Origin: Posidonia oceanica
Lineage: Eukaryota > Streptophyta > Magnoliopsida > Alismatales > Posidoniaceae
DNA: 64,000 nucleotides
Assembly: GCA_037176725.1 (NCBI GenBank)
Contig: JAZBRS010000060.1
Location: 54,216,001 to 54,280,000, forward strand
Direction of reading: 5' to 3'
Shown: one piece after another, positions 32,052 through 43,985 of the stretch
How the letters are laid out: each line of letters opens with the position of its first letter
How positions within the stretch are numbered: position 1 is the stretch's first letter
Made by a program: the position numbers and the translations under genes
The notes under the pieces: generated by a model
What the model was told of the DNA's origin: nothing
Database searches by the model: none
Seen by the model: only the letters and a program-made list of their open reading frames with translations

Positions 32052-35015
32052 ATGATCACCCGTTCTCGTTCAACGATGGCCCAGTTTGTTGGTGATTCCT
32101 AGGTCCCTGTTACCCCGGAGCTGGCCCCTCTTTTGGTCCCTTCAGCTCCTGCATTGACTTCCCCTGTGCCAACGTCTCCTTCTCTGGTACAACTGCCTCC
32201 CTCATATTCTGTGGGGCAGTGGCAGGCTCTGCCGGACCCCGTTGCCGAGACTGTCTTCGTAACCGCCGCCCGCGCTCCGGAGACACCGCTGACCCCTCCT
32301 CTCTAGGGTAATGTCACTTTTGACACTCACCCAGCTGCAGCGAATTACGCCTTAGGACCTCCGCCTCTTGGACAATCTGTGTCCCAATCGCTTGATTCTG
32401 GTCCTCTGCCGATCCTGCAACTCAGCATACCTACTGACGGGTCCCCTGAGATGCAGTATCAACAACTGATGGAGACTGCCCAAAGACTGCAGGGCATGGC
32501 TCTATCTCTTCGCCCCTTATTTACTCTTGCTGCTCCCGAGGCTCCGCTGCGACCTGCTCCCGCGTCGCAGGCATTCCCTTCTGCTCCCCCGCCCAGACCA
32601 CCGCCTCACCTACTCACTACTCAGGCGATGGGGGCCCAGCTTCCGCCTCCTGCATATACACAACACCCAGCACATCATCCTCCTCTAGCACTTGGTGCTT
32701 AGTCCGTAGGACTGATCGGAGCACAGCATCCCTCTGGCCCGCAGCCCAACACCGTGCCGGTGCAACAGCTGACGCTCCAGTACTCTGCATCACCTATTGC
32801 TCAGCATGCTAGTTATTCTTACCCCCTGCATCAGCAATACCCCACCCCAGCATACATGCCTGCACACACAACACACCCGCACGGATACGCCGCCCATCCT
32901 GTCGCTCCACCAGGCGACGTGATGGTTGACCTAGAGGAGCACCTCAGTGCATCTTATGTGGCGTATGTGGCCCATGCCCCTGCTGTACCACCTCCTTTGG
33001 CAGCAGCTCTAGACTCTAACAACGACAGGTTCACCGTTCTGGAGAAAGCACTTCGACAAGTGTAGGGACAGACCACCAGTCTTACCAGTTCCGGGACCTC
33101 TGTTAGAGGCAGTACTCCCCCCGAAGTTCCGCATCCTGGTATTTGAAAAATACAATGGTAGAGGCTGCCCAATAGAACATCTGAAGGCATACTGCGGAGA
33201 TCTCACTCAGCTCTAGGCTGACGAGAGGTTGCTAATCTGTTTATTCTAGAAAAGTCTAAGTGGCTCTACGCTCAAGTGATTCACCTCACTTGATATGGCC
33301 AGCATTAAGACATGGAACGACCTCAGCTAGGCATTCCTGGGACAATATTCCTTCAACTTGGACCTAGTCCCAAAGCGCACGGACCTGGTCGCATTAAAGT
33401 AGAACCCCGGCGAGCTGTTCGGGGAGTATGTCGGCCGCTGGCGTGCACTCGCTTCGCAGGTTCGAGATGGACCCTCTGATGAGGAGTCCCTTGAGATTGT
33501 GATCGAGGGTGCACAGCCTGCTGTTGGGGCTCTACTCAGCGTTCAACTTGTCACAACCTTCTCTGCACTAATCCGGGCTGGCACCCACGTGGAGAGTTCG
33601 CTACGGAGTGGCAACTTCCCGGTGCTCTCTATGTTTGCCAAGCAGGCCACTGCTAGCAGCAATAGCAACAACACTAGCAGCAACATCAACAGCAACAGCA
33701 GTGGTACCACCAGCAGCCGGCCCAAGAAGAAGGACCTGCCGAAGCCTGCTGTTGCCTACGTTGACCCCATGCCCGTGCCTGTTCAGCTGGCGGTTCGGCC
33801 TCCCCCGCATCAAGTAGTTTATGCACCAACCCAGGGCACCTCCCACACCACAAATCACCACCACCGTCCAACCGGTGTATCCTGCTGCACCGGTCCGGCA
33901 AGCGCAGCCCCAGGGGCCAAGGCGACCGTGGCGTCAATTCACCCCACTGGTGGAGCCGTTAACCACCGTCCTCCCCAAGGTTGCGACATTTCTGAGGTTT
34001 CCCGAGGCGCGCCCTTTGCCAAATCCACTTCTACATTGGCATAAGACGCACCTTTTCTGTGACTTTCATTGAGCCCCTGGGCACTAGACAAACAGTTGCC
34101 TCACTCTGCGAGACGCCATCTAGAATTTGATCGAATCGGGAACGATTTCGATCCACACGCACGAGGCACCTTCTTCTGTCCCTCCATCAGCATTAGCCCC
34201 TGCATCAGCATTAGCACCCCCTCATCCCAGCATTGTCCACCAGCCCCTCCTGGAGCATCCCAATCCAGAAGGCGCGGGGACCTCGGGAATCTATTCTCTC
34301 TCCCCCTCCGGGCTTGCTACGTCTGTGGTAGACCCCTCCGAGCTCATTCATGATATCTCGGAGCCCTTCCCTCTAGCTCTGTATTGTGCGGCCATTGCTA
34401 GCTCCGAGTCGGGAGTCCATATGATCCGACTGCGTGCCAGGCCGGGGCGCTCTGCCGCTCACCCTACCATGCATCCTCAGGCCCCTACCCCTGTACACCT
34501 TCAAGCCAGACCACAGGCCCAAACTCCAGCCTCCTATTTAGGTAGGCCCCCAGTCAGCCTGTTAGCTAGGTCTCAGCCAGGGCCCCTAGCAACCTACCAG
34601 CACCAGCACCCCTCGCCTTATTACCTAGCCAACCCTTCGGTAGCCCCTCTTGTGCTCACAGCACAGGCCCCTACGGTTATTGACTTAACCTGGGACCCCC
34701 ATCGCGTGCCATACAACTATGCCACGGAAACGTGCACAGAAGTCACGCGATCGGGGAGGGTATACCAGCCCGCTGCACCTCCACCAGCAAGCCAGCCAGC
34801 AGCACCCCTACCTGTTAGTCAACCCACAGCACCCCCAGCATCAGGCCAACCCCCTGCACCTAGCCCGGTAGAGCCAACTCCCAAAGCACCCCTTCCTACT
34901 GCTAGAAAGCCGCACCACAAAACAGACATCACTTCCCAGCTTAGGAGGGTTAAAGCCGATATCCATTTGGGACCTTATACATTCCTCTTCCGAACACCGT
35001 GAGGCTCTTCTCCGA
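32052..35015 (+). pseudogene. Gag of E3, many stops and frameshifts
   Basis: Start ATG at 32052 (M-I-T-R-S-R-S-T-M-A-Q) or 32076 (M-A-Q). Recognisable parts: EMQYQQLMETAQRLQGMALS, a Pro-rich region, SLDMASIKTWNDL and GEYVGRWRALASQVRDGPSD (about 33290-33480), SGNFPVLSMFAKQA, a Ser/Asn-rich tract (33650-33720), the knuckle C-D-F-H..APGH..TNSC (about 34060-34110, with TGA and TAG inside), and PTVIDLTWDPHRVPYNYATE. Stops at 32099, 32307, 32701, 33064, 33214, 33249, 33329 and 33401 are TAG, mostly at Gln positions. Frameshifts: a deletion near 33100, near 33835, and a 1-bp loss near 34965. Confidence 0.9.
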
Positions 35016-36062
35016 GTGTTCCAAGCTGCCTGTGTGTCCCAAGCCATAGAACCCGCGGCCCTGGAGAGCATGGTTGGCGTCATCGCGGAGCCACAGATCA
35101 TCTCTTTCACGAGCGATGAGCTGCCTCCAGCCGAGATTAATCATAACCAACCCTTGTTTGTCACGGTGCAATACAAAAACTTTCGCATTCCCCTATCACT
35201 AGTTGATAACGGGTTAGGCCTTAATGTCTGTCCGTTGCGCACTACAACCAGGCTCGGATTCAAAGTCGAGGATATCACCCCGGTGATAAAGGGAATGACA
35301 GCTTTTGATAATATGCACTATGACGCTCTAGGGATTCTGATTATTCCTTTAATCATTGGCCCGGTCACCTTCGATGTGGAATTCTACATTGTTGACTTGG
35401 AGCCTAACTTTAACTTCCTGCTTGGGCGCCCTTGGCTTCACAAGCATCAGGTCATCCCCTCAACCCTCCACCGCATGATCAAGTTTCGCCACGGCGATGA
35501 TGTTATCGTTGTAATGGCGGAAAACTTCGAGAAGGAGCGGATCGAGGTGGTTGCACCTATCTCTTCGCATACTATCCCTTTTGACCTTGAACTTTCAGCT
35601 GCTTTGTATCAAGTTAATCGGTGTGAGCCGGTTAGCTTTGTGCCTAATCTTGAATGCGTCAACTCCTTGGCCGTTCACAGCAACCCCTTCCGGATGGTCG
35701 AAAATGTCTGTCACAGATGGGGCTATGCCAAGGGAGCACCGCTCGGGCGATATGGCCAGGGAATTGCTGAGCCAATCAGAGCAGCAGAGCGAAGAGATTC
35801 TAAAGGTCTTGGATTTGATCTACAGTCCAGCAAAGACAGATGTATGCAGCTCAAGGATCAGAGGATGGCTATCCCACAAGACCTCACTAACTTCACCAGT
35901 GCAGGTATCCTAGAATCTAGTAGCACTGAAGCCTCAGCGCAGCAGGCGCTATGCCCAAGCTCTCAGCAGCCAAAAGAAGAATGGGTCTGCATCGAGGACT
36001 ACTACTCAGATGAGGAGGAGTCTGGCATAGTTGAGGCAACCCCAACCAACGACAAGGATTAG
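35016..36062 (+). pseudogene. Aspartic protease domain of E3 gag-pol
   Basis: Open for 348 codons. YKNFRIPLSLVDNGLGLNVC has the catalytic Asp at 35205-35207. The loop is D-N-G-L, where E1 and E4 have D-N-G-S; the Ser-to-Leu change is a single C-to-T. It continues GMTAFDNMHYDALGILIIPL and NFLLGRPWLHKHQ, then VENVCHRWGYAKGAPLGRYG and WVCIEDYYSDEEESG. Domain order and sequence match E1 and E4 closely. The 5' limit of the open frame is a frameshift scar, not a real start. Confidence 0.92.
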
Positions 36063-37774
36063 CCAGCGTGACCGCGTCTCGGTCAGTTTGCTTGGCATTC
36101 ACTAATGAAGCAGTAGAATTGGCAAACCCTAGGGTGGGGCTGACAGTTTCCCCTCTTCCTGCAGCATCTCCAAAGTTACCGATTGTCGTAGCTGCAGTGC
36201 TAGAATCAGAAGCACGCCCTCCGGCATTATCCAGCAGTTAGCCTGTGGCCGCAGCCGCACCAGCATGGAAATCACTTTCTCAGGTGGCACAGTCAGTCGG
36301 ATCGGGCGACAGCGTGACTCAGCCTGCATTATTGACAGCGCCAAAAGCAAGCCAGGCAGCTCAGTCAGGCACACCGCTGTCAGCCTCAGCAGATCTTGCT
36401 ATGTGGAAGATTCTCACCACTGCTACCGGGAGACCACCACTGTCACCCACGAGCACTGGCGTTTCATCCCCAAGCATGGTGGCCTAGCCATTGGCCCCTT
36501 AGAAGAGCGGTTGTGCCTCCCCGCTAGTAGCAGTAGCAAAGCAGATGCCCCAAGTAGCAGAAAGTCTAGCAGTCGAGCCAGGGCCGGCCGCAAGTCTGGC
36601 AATCGCTTACTACATCAACTCACCCTTGGATGAGGAGGCAGGAGTGGCTACAGATGCCCAGATTGATTTCTCTATGAGAGACTTGGAGCAGTTATTCCAG
36701 GAGCAGCTCGCGTCGCTAGCCTAGGACGTTGCAGAGCATGAGACTGCATAGAAGAAGGGGAAGGCCTTGGCTACAGATCCCTCTATCAAGATCCTAGAAG
36801 AAGATCTAGCGCTCGAGGCACCCGTCAGACCAGATGAGCTGATCACCCTGCAACCATGGGGTGGGTCTCGATGGGTTGCACAGCGCATGCCACACTTAGA
36901 CAATGGAGCAGGCGGTAGTGCCCTGATTAGCCGCCGACCTGATATATTCCTGGCAAGCAGGCCAGAGCATGTAGAAGAAGTGATAGCACAACAGATACCA
37001 GCAACACTAGCACCACAAGCAGCACTGGTAGCACAGCAAGTAGTAGTGGTACAACATGCAGAGCAACATGTGGAGTCCCATGCAGAGCACCATGTAGAGT
37101 CCCATGCAGAGCACCATGCAGAGTCCCATGTAGAGCCCCATGCAGAGCACCATGTAGAGCCCCATGCAAAGTCCCATGTAGAGCCCCATGCAGAGCACCA
37201 TGCAGAGCCCCATGCAGAGTCCCATGTAGAGCACCATGTAGAGTCCCATGCAGAGTCCCATGCAGAGCACCATGCAGAGCCCCATGTAGAGTCCCATGCG
37301 GAGTCCCATGCAGAGCACCATGTAGAGTCCCATGCCGAGTCCCATGCAGAGCACCATGCAGAGCCCCATGCAGTAAAGCAACATGCAGTAGTAGTAGAGC
37401 AACATGCACCTATAGTAGTAGAGCAACATGCACCTACAGTAGTAGAGCAACATGCACCTATAGTAGTAGAGCAACATGCACCTGCGGTAGTAGAGCAACA
37501 TGCACCAGTAGTAGTACAACATGCACCAGTGGCGGTACAACATGCATCGACAGCAGCACAACATGCACGAGTAGTAGCACAGCAGGCACTAACAGTACAA
37601 CAGCGAGCAGTAGCATATGCAGCCCCCACACAGCAAGTAGTAGCACAATTAGCCCCAGTATAGATAGCAGCAGCAGCAGAGTTAGCAAAGCCAGCAGCAG
37701 AGTCAGAGTAGGCAGAGCCAACTGAGGAGCTTGCCAGGACAGAGGTCACGTGCTGAGGGTATAAAAACACTCGG
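36063..37774 (+). pseudogene. Protease-RT linker of E3 with His-rich repeat insert
   Basis: Scattered stops. Islands shared with E1 and E4 include the RPDELITLQPWGGSRWVAQR motif (about 36830). From 37064 to about 37580 the frame is a His-rich repeat (see the separate entry). The linker ends in a short Ala-rich stretch with TAG codons (37660-37760) before the conserved VSVTILKRHQGQ. Its role in the polyprotein is unknown. Confidence 0.8.
37064..37580 (+). repeat. Minisatellite coding a His-rich tetrapeptide repeat
   Basis: From about 37064 to 37376 the period is 12 bp (four codons of type E-S-H-A, E-H-H-V, E-P-H-A), about 26 units. From about 37377 to 37510 the period is 24 bp (VVEQHAPI, VVEQHAPT). 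Looser QHAPV units follow to about 37580. The repeat stays in the linker frame without a stop (about 170 residues). E1 has only a short degenerate Ser/Ala/Glu repeat in that position and E4 has none. In other frames it yields meaningless Met/Leu/Cys-rich frames. Confidence 0.93.
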
Positions 37775-38985
37775 GTGAGCGTGACCATCCTGAAGCGTCA
37801 CCAGGGCCAAGCAGTGGAACACTTGCACTCCTTCGATATCTCAGATCCCACCTTTGAGAAGGAGATCCTCTCGGAGCTTATTGCATATGGAGAGGAGGAT
37901 GATGCAGGCGGAGATGAGAATGATGAACCATCGCCTGAGTTCCGGCCCCATGACGACGATCCAGAAGGCCCCAACCTACATGTCGAAGAAGAGACAGAGG
38001 TTGTCAGCATTGGCATGGCAGATGAAGTCAGAGAGGTCCGGATTAGCGCCCTTCTGTCACCCCAGGCTAGAGCAGAATTCATCGCATTCTTGAAAGAGTA
38101 TGCGGATGTCTTCGGCTGGAGCTATGAGGATATGGTTGGCCTCGACATTGAAATAGTTGTGCACAACCTACCTTTAGACCCAGATGCAAGGCCAGTAAAA
38201 CAGAAGCTAAGGCGATGGTGACTGCAGTGGCTACTTATGATCAAGGAGGAGATCATTAAGCAGCACAATGTTAACTTCCTCAAGGTTGTCCTTTACCCTG
38301 AGTGGCTTGCAAATGTTGTGTCGGTGCCAAGAAGGATGGACGAGTCCGCATGTGCATCGATTACCGGGACCTGAACAAGGCAAGTCCCAAGGATGACTTT
38401 CCATTGCCACACATTGACATCCTAGTCGATAACACTGCAGGGCACAAAACGCTCTCTTTTATGGACGACTTCTTTGGCTATAACCAAATCAGAATAGCAG
38501 AGGAAGATATGGAGAAAACATCATTCATCACCCCTTGGGGTGTCTTCTACTATCAAGTTATGCCATTTGGGCTGAAAAATGCTGGCGCAACCTATCAAAG
38601 GACCATGACTGCACTTTTCCACGACCTCATGCATCAAGAAGTTGAGGTCTTTGTGGATGATATGATTGCTAAGATGAAAGAGCCTGAGGATCAGCTTGCC
38701 TGCCTAAGGAAGCTCTTTGACCGCTTGAGAAAGTACAAGCTGCGCCTTAACCCCAGCAAATGCATATTCGGGGTAGCTTCTGGCAAGCTCCTGGGCTACA
38801 TCGTTAGCCAGAGGGGGATTGAAGTGGACCCGATGAAGGCAAAAGCCATCGTGGACATGCCACCTCCCAAGATAGAGAAAGAGGTTTGAGGCCTGCTCGG
38901 ACGCCTGCAGTATATCAGTTAGTTCATTGCGTAGCTCACGCCTATATGCGAACCGATCTTCAAGCTCCTAAAGAAGAATGCATAA
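37775..38985 (+). pseudogene. Reverse transcriptase of E3
   Basis: In order: EFIAFLKEYADVFGWSYEDM, VHNLPLDPDARPVKQK, RMCIDYRDLNKASPKDDFPL (palm entry), LSFMDDFFGYNQIRIAEED (first catalytic Asp), MPFGLKNAGATYQRTM, and F-V-D-D-M (38650-38664, the Y-x-D-D box with Phe first), then LRLNPSKCIFGVASGKLLGY. Breaks: CGA-to-TGA at 38219, a 1-bp deletion near 38327, and stops after 38886. It copied element RNA into DNA inside the Gag particle. Confidence 0.93.
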
Positions 38986-39509
38986 ATTAACTGGAGTGAG
39001 GAATGCCAAGTTGCCTTTGATAGAATCAAACAGCTGCTGACCAAGCCTCCTATGTTGGTCCCTCCCACGCTGGGGAGACCTCTGCTTCTCTACCTCTCTA
39101 CCACCCAGCATTCCATGGGCGCCGTCTTGGGCCAGCATGATGAATCTGGTAGAAAGGAGCATGCAATTTATTACCTAAGCAAGAAATTCAATGATTGCGA
39201 AGCCAGGTATACCATAATGGAGAAAACCTGCTTGTCCCTCTTCTAGGCTGCACAGAAGCTGAGGCATTACATGATGGCATACCCAGTCCGGCCCCTATGC
39301 CGACATGACCCCCTCAAGTTCCTCTTCCAGAAGCCAGCAATGGTAGGCAGATGCGTCAAGTGGTAGGTACTGTTGTCTCAGTACGATACCACCTTTGTCA
39401 CGTAGCGGGCCATGAAGGGCCAAGCCATAGCAAATCACCTTGCAGACTTTCCTTTGCCTGAATACAGCCTCTCTAGACGCAGTTCTCGGATGAGGATATC
39501 CTCTTTACA
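38986..39509 (+). pseudogene. Ty3-type RNase H of E3, catalytic Asp missing
   Basis: LLLYLSTTQHSMGAVLGQHD, YYLSKKFNDCEARYTIMEKT, and AAQKLRHYM, followed by the tether sequence to about 39480. In typical Ty3 RNases H the first motif is T-D-A-S; here it is L-S-T-T, as also in E4. Loss of this Asp in the first RNase H is usual in Tat elements, which use the second RNase H downstream. There are TAG stops at about 39244, 39363 and 39403, and a frame change near 39470. Confidence 0.85.
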
Positions 39510-40000
39510 ATGGAAGACTCTGAGGAGGACCCTGAAGACTTAGAGCATTGGCAGTTATACTTTGATGGCACTGTCAACAAGAAGGGTCGAGGCATAGGTG
39601 CAGTGCTGACCACGCCGCAGGGGCAGATGATCCCCTTTGCAAGGAAGTTGACCTTCAAATGCACTAATAATGAAGCAGAATATGAAGCATGCATTCTGGG
39701 ATTGAAGGTCGTGCTCGAGCATGAGGCGCAGAAGCTGCGTGTGCATGGTGACACCATGCTGGTGATTTCGCAAGTGAATGGTGATTGGAGAACAAAGGAT
39801 CCAAAGTTAGTGCCATATCACGAGCACCTGCTAAGGCTGATAGAACAGTTTACAAGCATCCGCTTCTCGTATATGAATAGAGCAAGGAACGCATATGTAG
39901 ATGCGCTAGCGACCTTGGCGTCCTGGCTTAGTATACCTGAAGACCAAGCAGTGGATGTATCAGTTACATGCATGGAGCAGCCTGCGCACTGCATGAGCAT
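39510..40000 (+). pseudogene. Second (archaeal-type) RNase H of E3
   Basis: Open frame with WQLYFDGTVNKKGRGIGAVL (Asp), KCTNNEAEYEACILGLKVVL (Glu), LRVHGDTMLVISQVNGDW (Asp) and RARNAYVDALATLASWL (Asp), a full D-E-D-D set. An extra RNase H between Ty3 RNase H and integrase is a known mark of the Tat clade. It removes the RNA strand during reverse transcription. In E4 the last Asp is Asn. Confidence 0.88.
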
Positions 40001-41272
40001 AGAGGAGGCAGATTCAGCAAAAGAGCAGCCTTGGTATTGTGACATCAAAGCCTTCCTTGAGTCTGGCAGCCACCCACCTGGCACCTCAGTAGCAGATACA
40101 AGAACTTTGGCGCGTCTGGCGTCAAAGTACGTGTTAGGAGCAAGGCAATTATACAGAAGATCATATAGCTAGATGCTCTTGCACTGCTTGAGCAAGCCAG
40201 AGGCCGACATGCTTATGCTCCAGGTTCATGCAGGGACTTGTGGTCCGCACATGAATGGAGTGCTGCTGGCCAAGAAGATAATGTTGCAAGGCTACTTCTG
40301 GTCAACCATGGGGGCAGACTGCTGCTAGTTTGTGCGTAGATGCCGCAACTGCCAGATCCATGGTAATCTTATGCATGCACCCCTATAGGAATTGCATAGC
40401 ATGTCCTCGCCATGACCCTTCTCCACCTAGGGGATGGATGTCATCGGCGCTATACACCCTGCTACATCGAATGGCCATCGCTTCATCTTGCTAGCGATAG
40501 ATTATTTCACTAAGTGGGTGGAAGCAGCCTCCTACAAGGCGGTCACAGCTGTGGTGACGGAGAAGTTTATCAGAAACAACATTGTCACCCTATATGGGGT
40601 CCCGCACGCAATCATCTCTGACAATGGCTCCAACTTTATTGCAAAGAGGACCGAGGAATACCTGCAGAAGCATCAGATCAAGCATCATAGATCCTCGCCA
40701 TATCGACCGCAGATGAATGGAGCAGTGGAGTCTGCCAACAAAAACATTCTGAAGATAATGAAGAAGATGGTAGAAACCCACAAAGACTGGCATGACAAGC
40801 TCCCGTACGCGCTCTGGGCGTATAGGACCTCAGTGCGGACCTCAACAGGAGCCACCCCGTACTCTCTGGCATATGGCATGGAGGCAGTGCTGCCTGTTGA
40901 AGTGGAAATCCCTTCACTGCGAATCCTGCGAGGAGCAGAGCTGGAAAAAGCAGAATGGGTCGAGGACCACTGCGCCCAGCTCAACCTGATTGACGAGCAC
41001 ATATTGCAAGCAATGCACAACGCTTGCAGCTACCAAAAGCGGATGGCAAGAGCATACCTGAAGAAGGTGCGGCCCAGGAGCTTCCAACCAGGGGACCTCA
41101 TCTTGTGAGCCATCCACCTACCAAACAGTCGAGGCAAATTCCGAACCAACTGGCGTGGCCCTTTTGTGGTCAAGCAAGCATTTTCAGGTGGCGTAGCAAT
41201 TCTTGAGGACATGGATCAGACTGGGCAATCAGAACCGGTCAATGCATGCTATCTCAAGAAGTACTATCAATA
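40001..41272 (+). pseudogene. Integrase of E3
   Basis: Zinc-binding part at about 40220-40350 (VHAGTCGPHMNG, C-R-N-C) with several TAG codons. Catalytic core: G-M-D-V-I-G-A-I (about 40435), YGVPHAIISDNGSNFIAKR, and QMNGAVESANKN, so the DD35E residues are present. Then the GPF module near 41155 and NACYLKKYYQ ending in TAG at 41270. Stops upstream include TAG at about 40171, 40327, 40386 and 40430 and TGA at 40413 and 41107. The part from 40434 to 41106 is open. Confidence 0.92.
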
Positions 41273-42783
41273 GCCCAGTCCCTGCCTTGTAGAACATTCT
41301 CTTCCATCTTACCCTTTGCAATCCCTCTTCCTTGTTCATTCTTCCTGCATTCCTATCTTGTCCCCTGCATTCCCGCACTCTCTGCATATATCCTTGCATT
41401 TCTATCACTTTCAGCATATTTCAAGCAAAAACCAAAAATTCCCAGCAAAAATCATGCATTGCATATGGCCCGATGATGAAATCGGATGTGCTTGCCTACT
41501 ATGGAAGGAGTCTATCCTACCTCACCTGGCACTACTTAGGCGTCTTAGCTAGTGAGGGAGCCACCTTTCAAGTGAGAACAGGAGAAATAACCAAACCCCT
41601 TAGGACTTGCACCTCCCGAGGGAGATAAAATGCTAGGGCGTAAGCAAATGTGAGCCATAAAAGAATATGTCTGAGCATGGGCATAAAAGAAAAGCAAATA
41701 GAAGGCGAAGACAGAAGTAGGCCCTAGAGATAGAGGCATGTAGCATAACCTTGTCCCTCCGAACTGCTTCAGAGGTGGTCCATCACTTAGCACCTGGGAG
41801 CCTCAAACCCACTTCAAAACCCCAACGCTCATTACTTCTAAGCCTGGGATAGCAGAAGCTTGAAAAAAAAAGAGAAGAAAAGAAAAAGCAAAAAAAAAAA
41901 AAGAGAAGAAGAAAAAAAGAAGAAACAAAAAGGGGAGCAAAAACAAAAGTCTACTCCAAAAAGAAAAGACAAGCAGTGCAATCCCATCCCTCACCTGTCT
42001 TAGAGATGAGCAAAAATTTGCGCCTGGGGAATCTACAAATCTTGCAAAGCCTTTGAACCCAGCAAGGCCTAGCAAGCAGCTCCCCAGCTTCAACCAGGTG
42101 CCCATTGTCTCAAAGTTAGGGATAGGGGAAACCTACATGCCTATGAGAGAGCAAAACGATGCAAAAGAGTAGGTGTAAGTCCTTGGGAGTTTGGTCTAGA
42201 GCCTGTCCTCACCACCCACCACCCCTGCACTGCAAATAACCCTTTCCTGAGCACCACCAGCAACTTAAGAGTTTGAGTAGAGCCCAGTGAGTCAGGGACC
42301 CCTCTCTTCCTATGTAGCAGGCACTAAGCACTCCATATGCTGAGGGCTACAACATATAAGCAAAATCATGCATACATCTACAACATCTACCATAAACCAT
42401 GCACATATCTACGCATACTAAGCGTAAACCATGCATGCATGCATAGCATAAGTCCTTCCTTTTCTTCTATCTTCCCGCTCTGCAAAACTTGGTCCGGCGT
42501 TGAGGTAGTACTTCCACCACACATGCGTTGACCTTCTTCAAGCTGCACTGGTCCAGAGCTCTAACCAACTACTTGCCCCAGCAGAACCGCCATTGTCTGA
42601 ATATGTTTAATATCTGCACTCTGAATGCTAACTATTAAAACTGCTAAACTGCAATGCTAGCCTTCAAATCTGCATCTTTACCAGCCAAGTATTGTATGCT
42701 TATGCCTAATCTGATGAATTGCAACTTTAATTACAGGTACCTGAGCTTCTTGCACCAGCAGCCTGCACTTATACTCCTTCACG
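41273..42783 (+). other. Non-coding stretch between integrase and extra ORF in E3
   Basis: About 41460-41640 is the block shared with E1 and E4. A purine-rich run at 41858-41945 (AAAAAGAGAAGAAAAG) follows an AAGCCTGGGATAGCAGAAGC motif also present in E1. 42340-42480 is rich in CATGCAT. No convincing frame before 42784. Confidence 0.65.
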
Positions 42784-43985
42784 ATGGGTTATCCAACTCT
42801 AGTCACTCCCATGCACTGTTCAGACACCTTGCGAGAGTGGGTTGGCAAACTCACTGAAGCCGACCGCGAGAAGCTACGCACTTAGGGTATCCCTTCTAAG
42901 CTCCTGAAGGCGGCAGATGTTTGAAGTAAGCCGGCATCTCCTTTGCACTACAGCAAGGTTCTGGAAGCCAGCGCACCATATCTTCCGCTTCGGCAGGACA
43001 GAGCTGACTCCCACGCTTGAGGAGGTGCGTTGGATCTGCGGCTTCTCCAAGATAATGGGACCTCCAATCTTTATGAGGCGCGATGGATATACTGCGGTCC
43101 TGAGCCAGCTGACTGGGCTATCTGCCAAAGGCGTCCAGCAACGACTAATCTGCACCAGCAGGCCCACGCCCTTGCTTCGCCTAGCATACTTTGTTGCAGT
43201 TATGGAAAAGCGTGTTGAACTTAGAGAAGCTGTGGCTCCAGGGATTCGTCACCCGCTTCCTAGGCGAGCTGATCTTCACGCATGGCAGGATGACAGTTGT
43301 AATCGAGATTGCCGAGATTGCACTTGCAGTGGTGACCGGGCAGATTGACCTGGCGCCAGTTGTCCTTGCAGAAACCTATCGAGGGCTGGACTGCATCATG
43401 CACTGCTGCCGTCAGTTCCACAGCTGCGGAGTACTTGTGCAGATCTGGCTAGCTGCACACCTGGGGATGGACCTCCTGCGCCCTCAGAGGCATGCTATTG
43501 AAACCTACTGTAGCAGTGGTCATGCAAGAACCATAAAGAGCGTGCCAGAAGAGTATCAGAAGCTACCGGGGCTGACGGATGATGCAGTAACTTGGAGAAT
43601 CAACCCATCCGCAGCAGAGCCCTTCACAGTCTTCTTCGATGCCCGCGATACGTGGCTCGTAGTACTGCCAGGATTCACCGAGGGTGTGGAGTACCACCCT
43701 ATCCGGGTTATGCGGCAGTTCGGCTACCAACAGGGCGCCTTCATTGACAGCATTGCGCCCAGGCTCATGCAGACTTACCCCTTCAGCACAACAGCATCCA
43801 CAATAGTGCTAGTAGACCTGATGCAGCACGGGATCAAGTCTACAGACATTGCAGCTGTGAAGGGCTCGAGATGTACTTCTGAGTATGTCATTGAGGTGCA
43901 GGGCCTCTGGCCCCTCAGCGAGATTCCTCCAAGTGCCCCTCAGTTTCCTGACTCCTGCCCAGCAAAGAAGGGCCGGCATAACTAG
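42784..43985 (+). pseudogene. Extra ORF of E3, DUF7745-like, two frameshifts and one stop
   Basis: Start ATG at 42784 (M-G-Y-P-T-L), the same as in E1. The reading is in three frames: 42784 to about 42910 with one TAG (E1 has TGG there), about 42917 to 43200, then about 43210 to the stop after 43985, roughly 400 residues in all. Core motifs: CTTARFWKPAHHIFRFGR, LTPTLEEVRWICGF, then LGELIFTHGRMTVVIEIAE, VVLAETYRGLDCIMHCCRQF and LVQIWLAAHLGMDLL, matching the layout I know for plant DUF7745 proteins. No transmembrane segment or catalytic signature is visible. Related extra ORFs after pol are known in Tat elements. Its role is unknown. Plant mobile-domain proteins are an alternative but fit less well. 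Confidence 0.75.

Noticed and set aside
37007..37564. Long minus-strand frames rich in Met, Leu, Cys and His opposite the His-rich repeat
   Set aside because: They are the other phases of a 12-bp minisatellite; every frame is open because the unit lacks stops.
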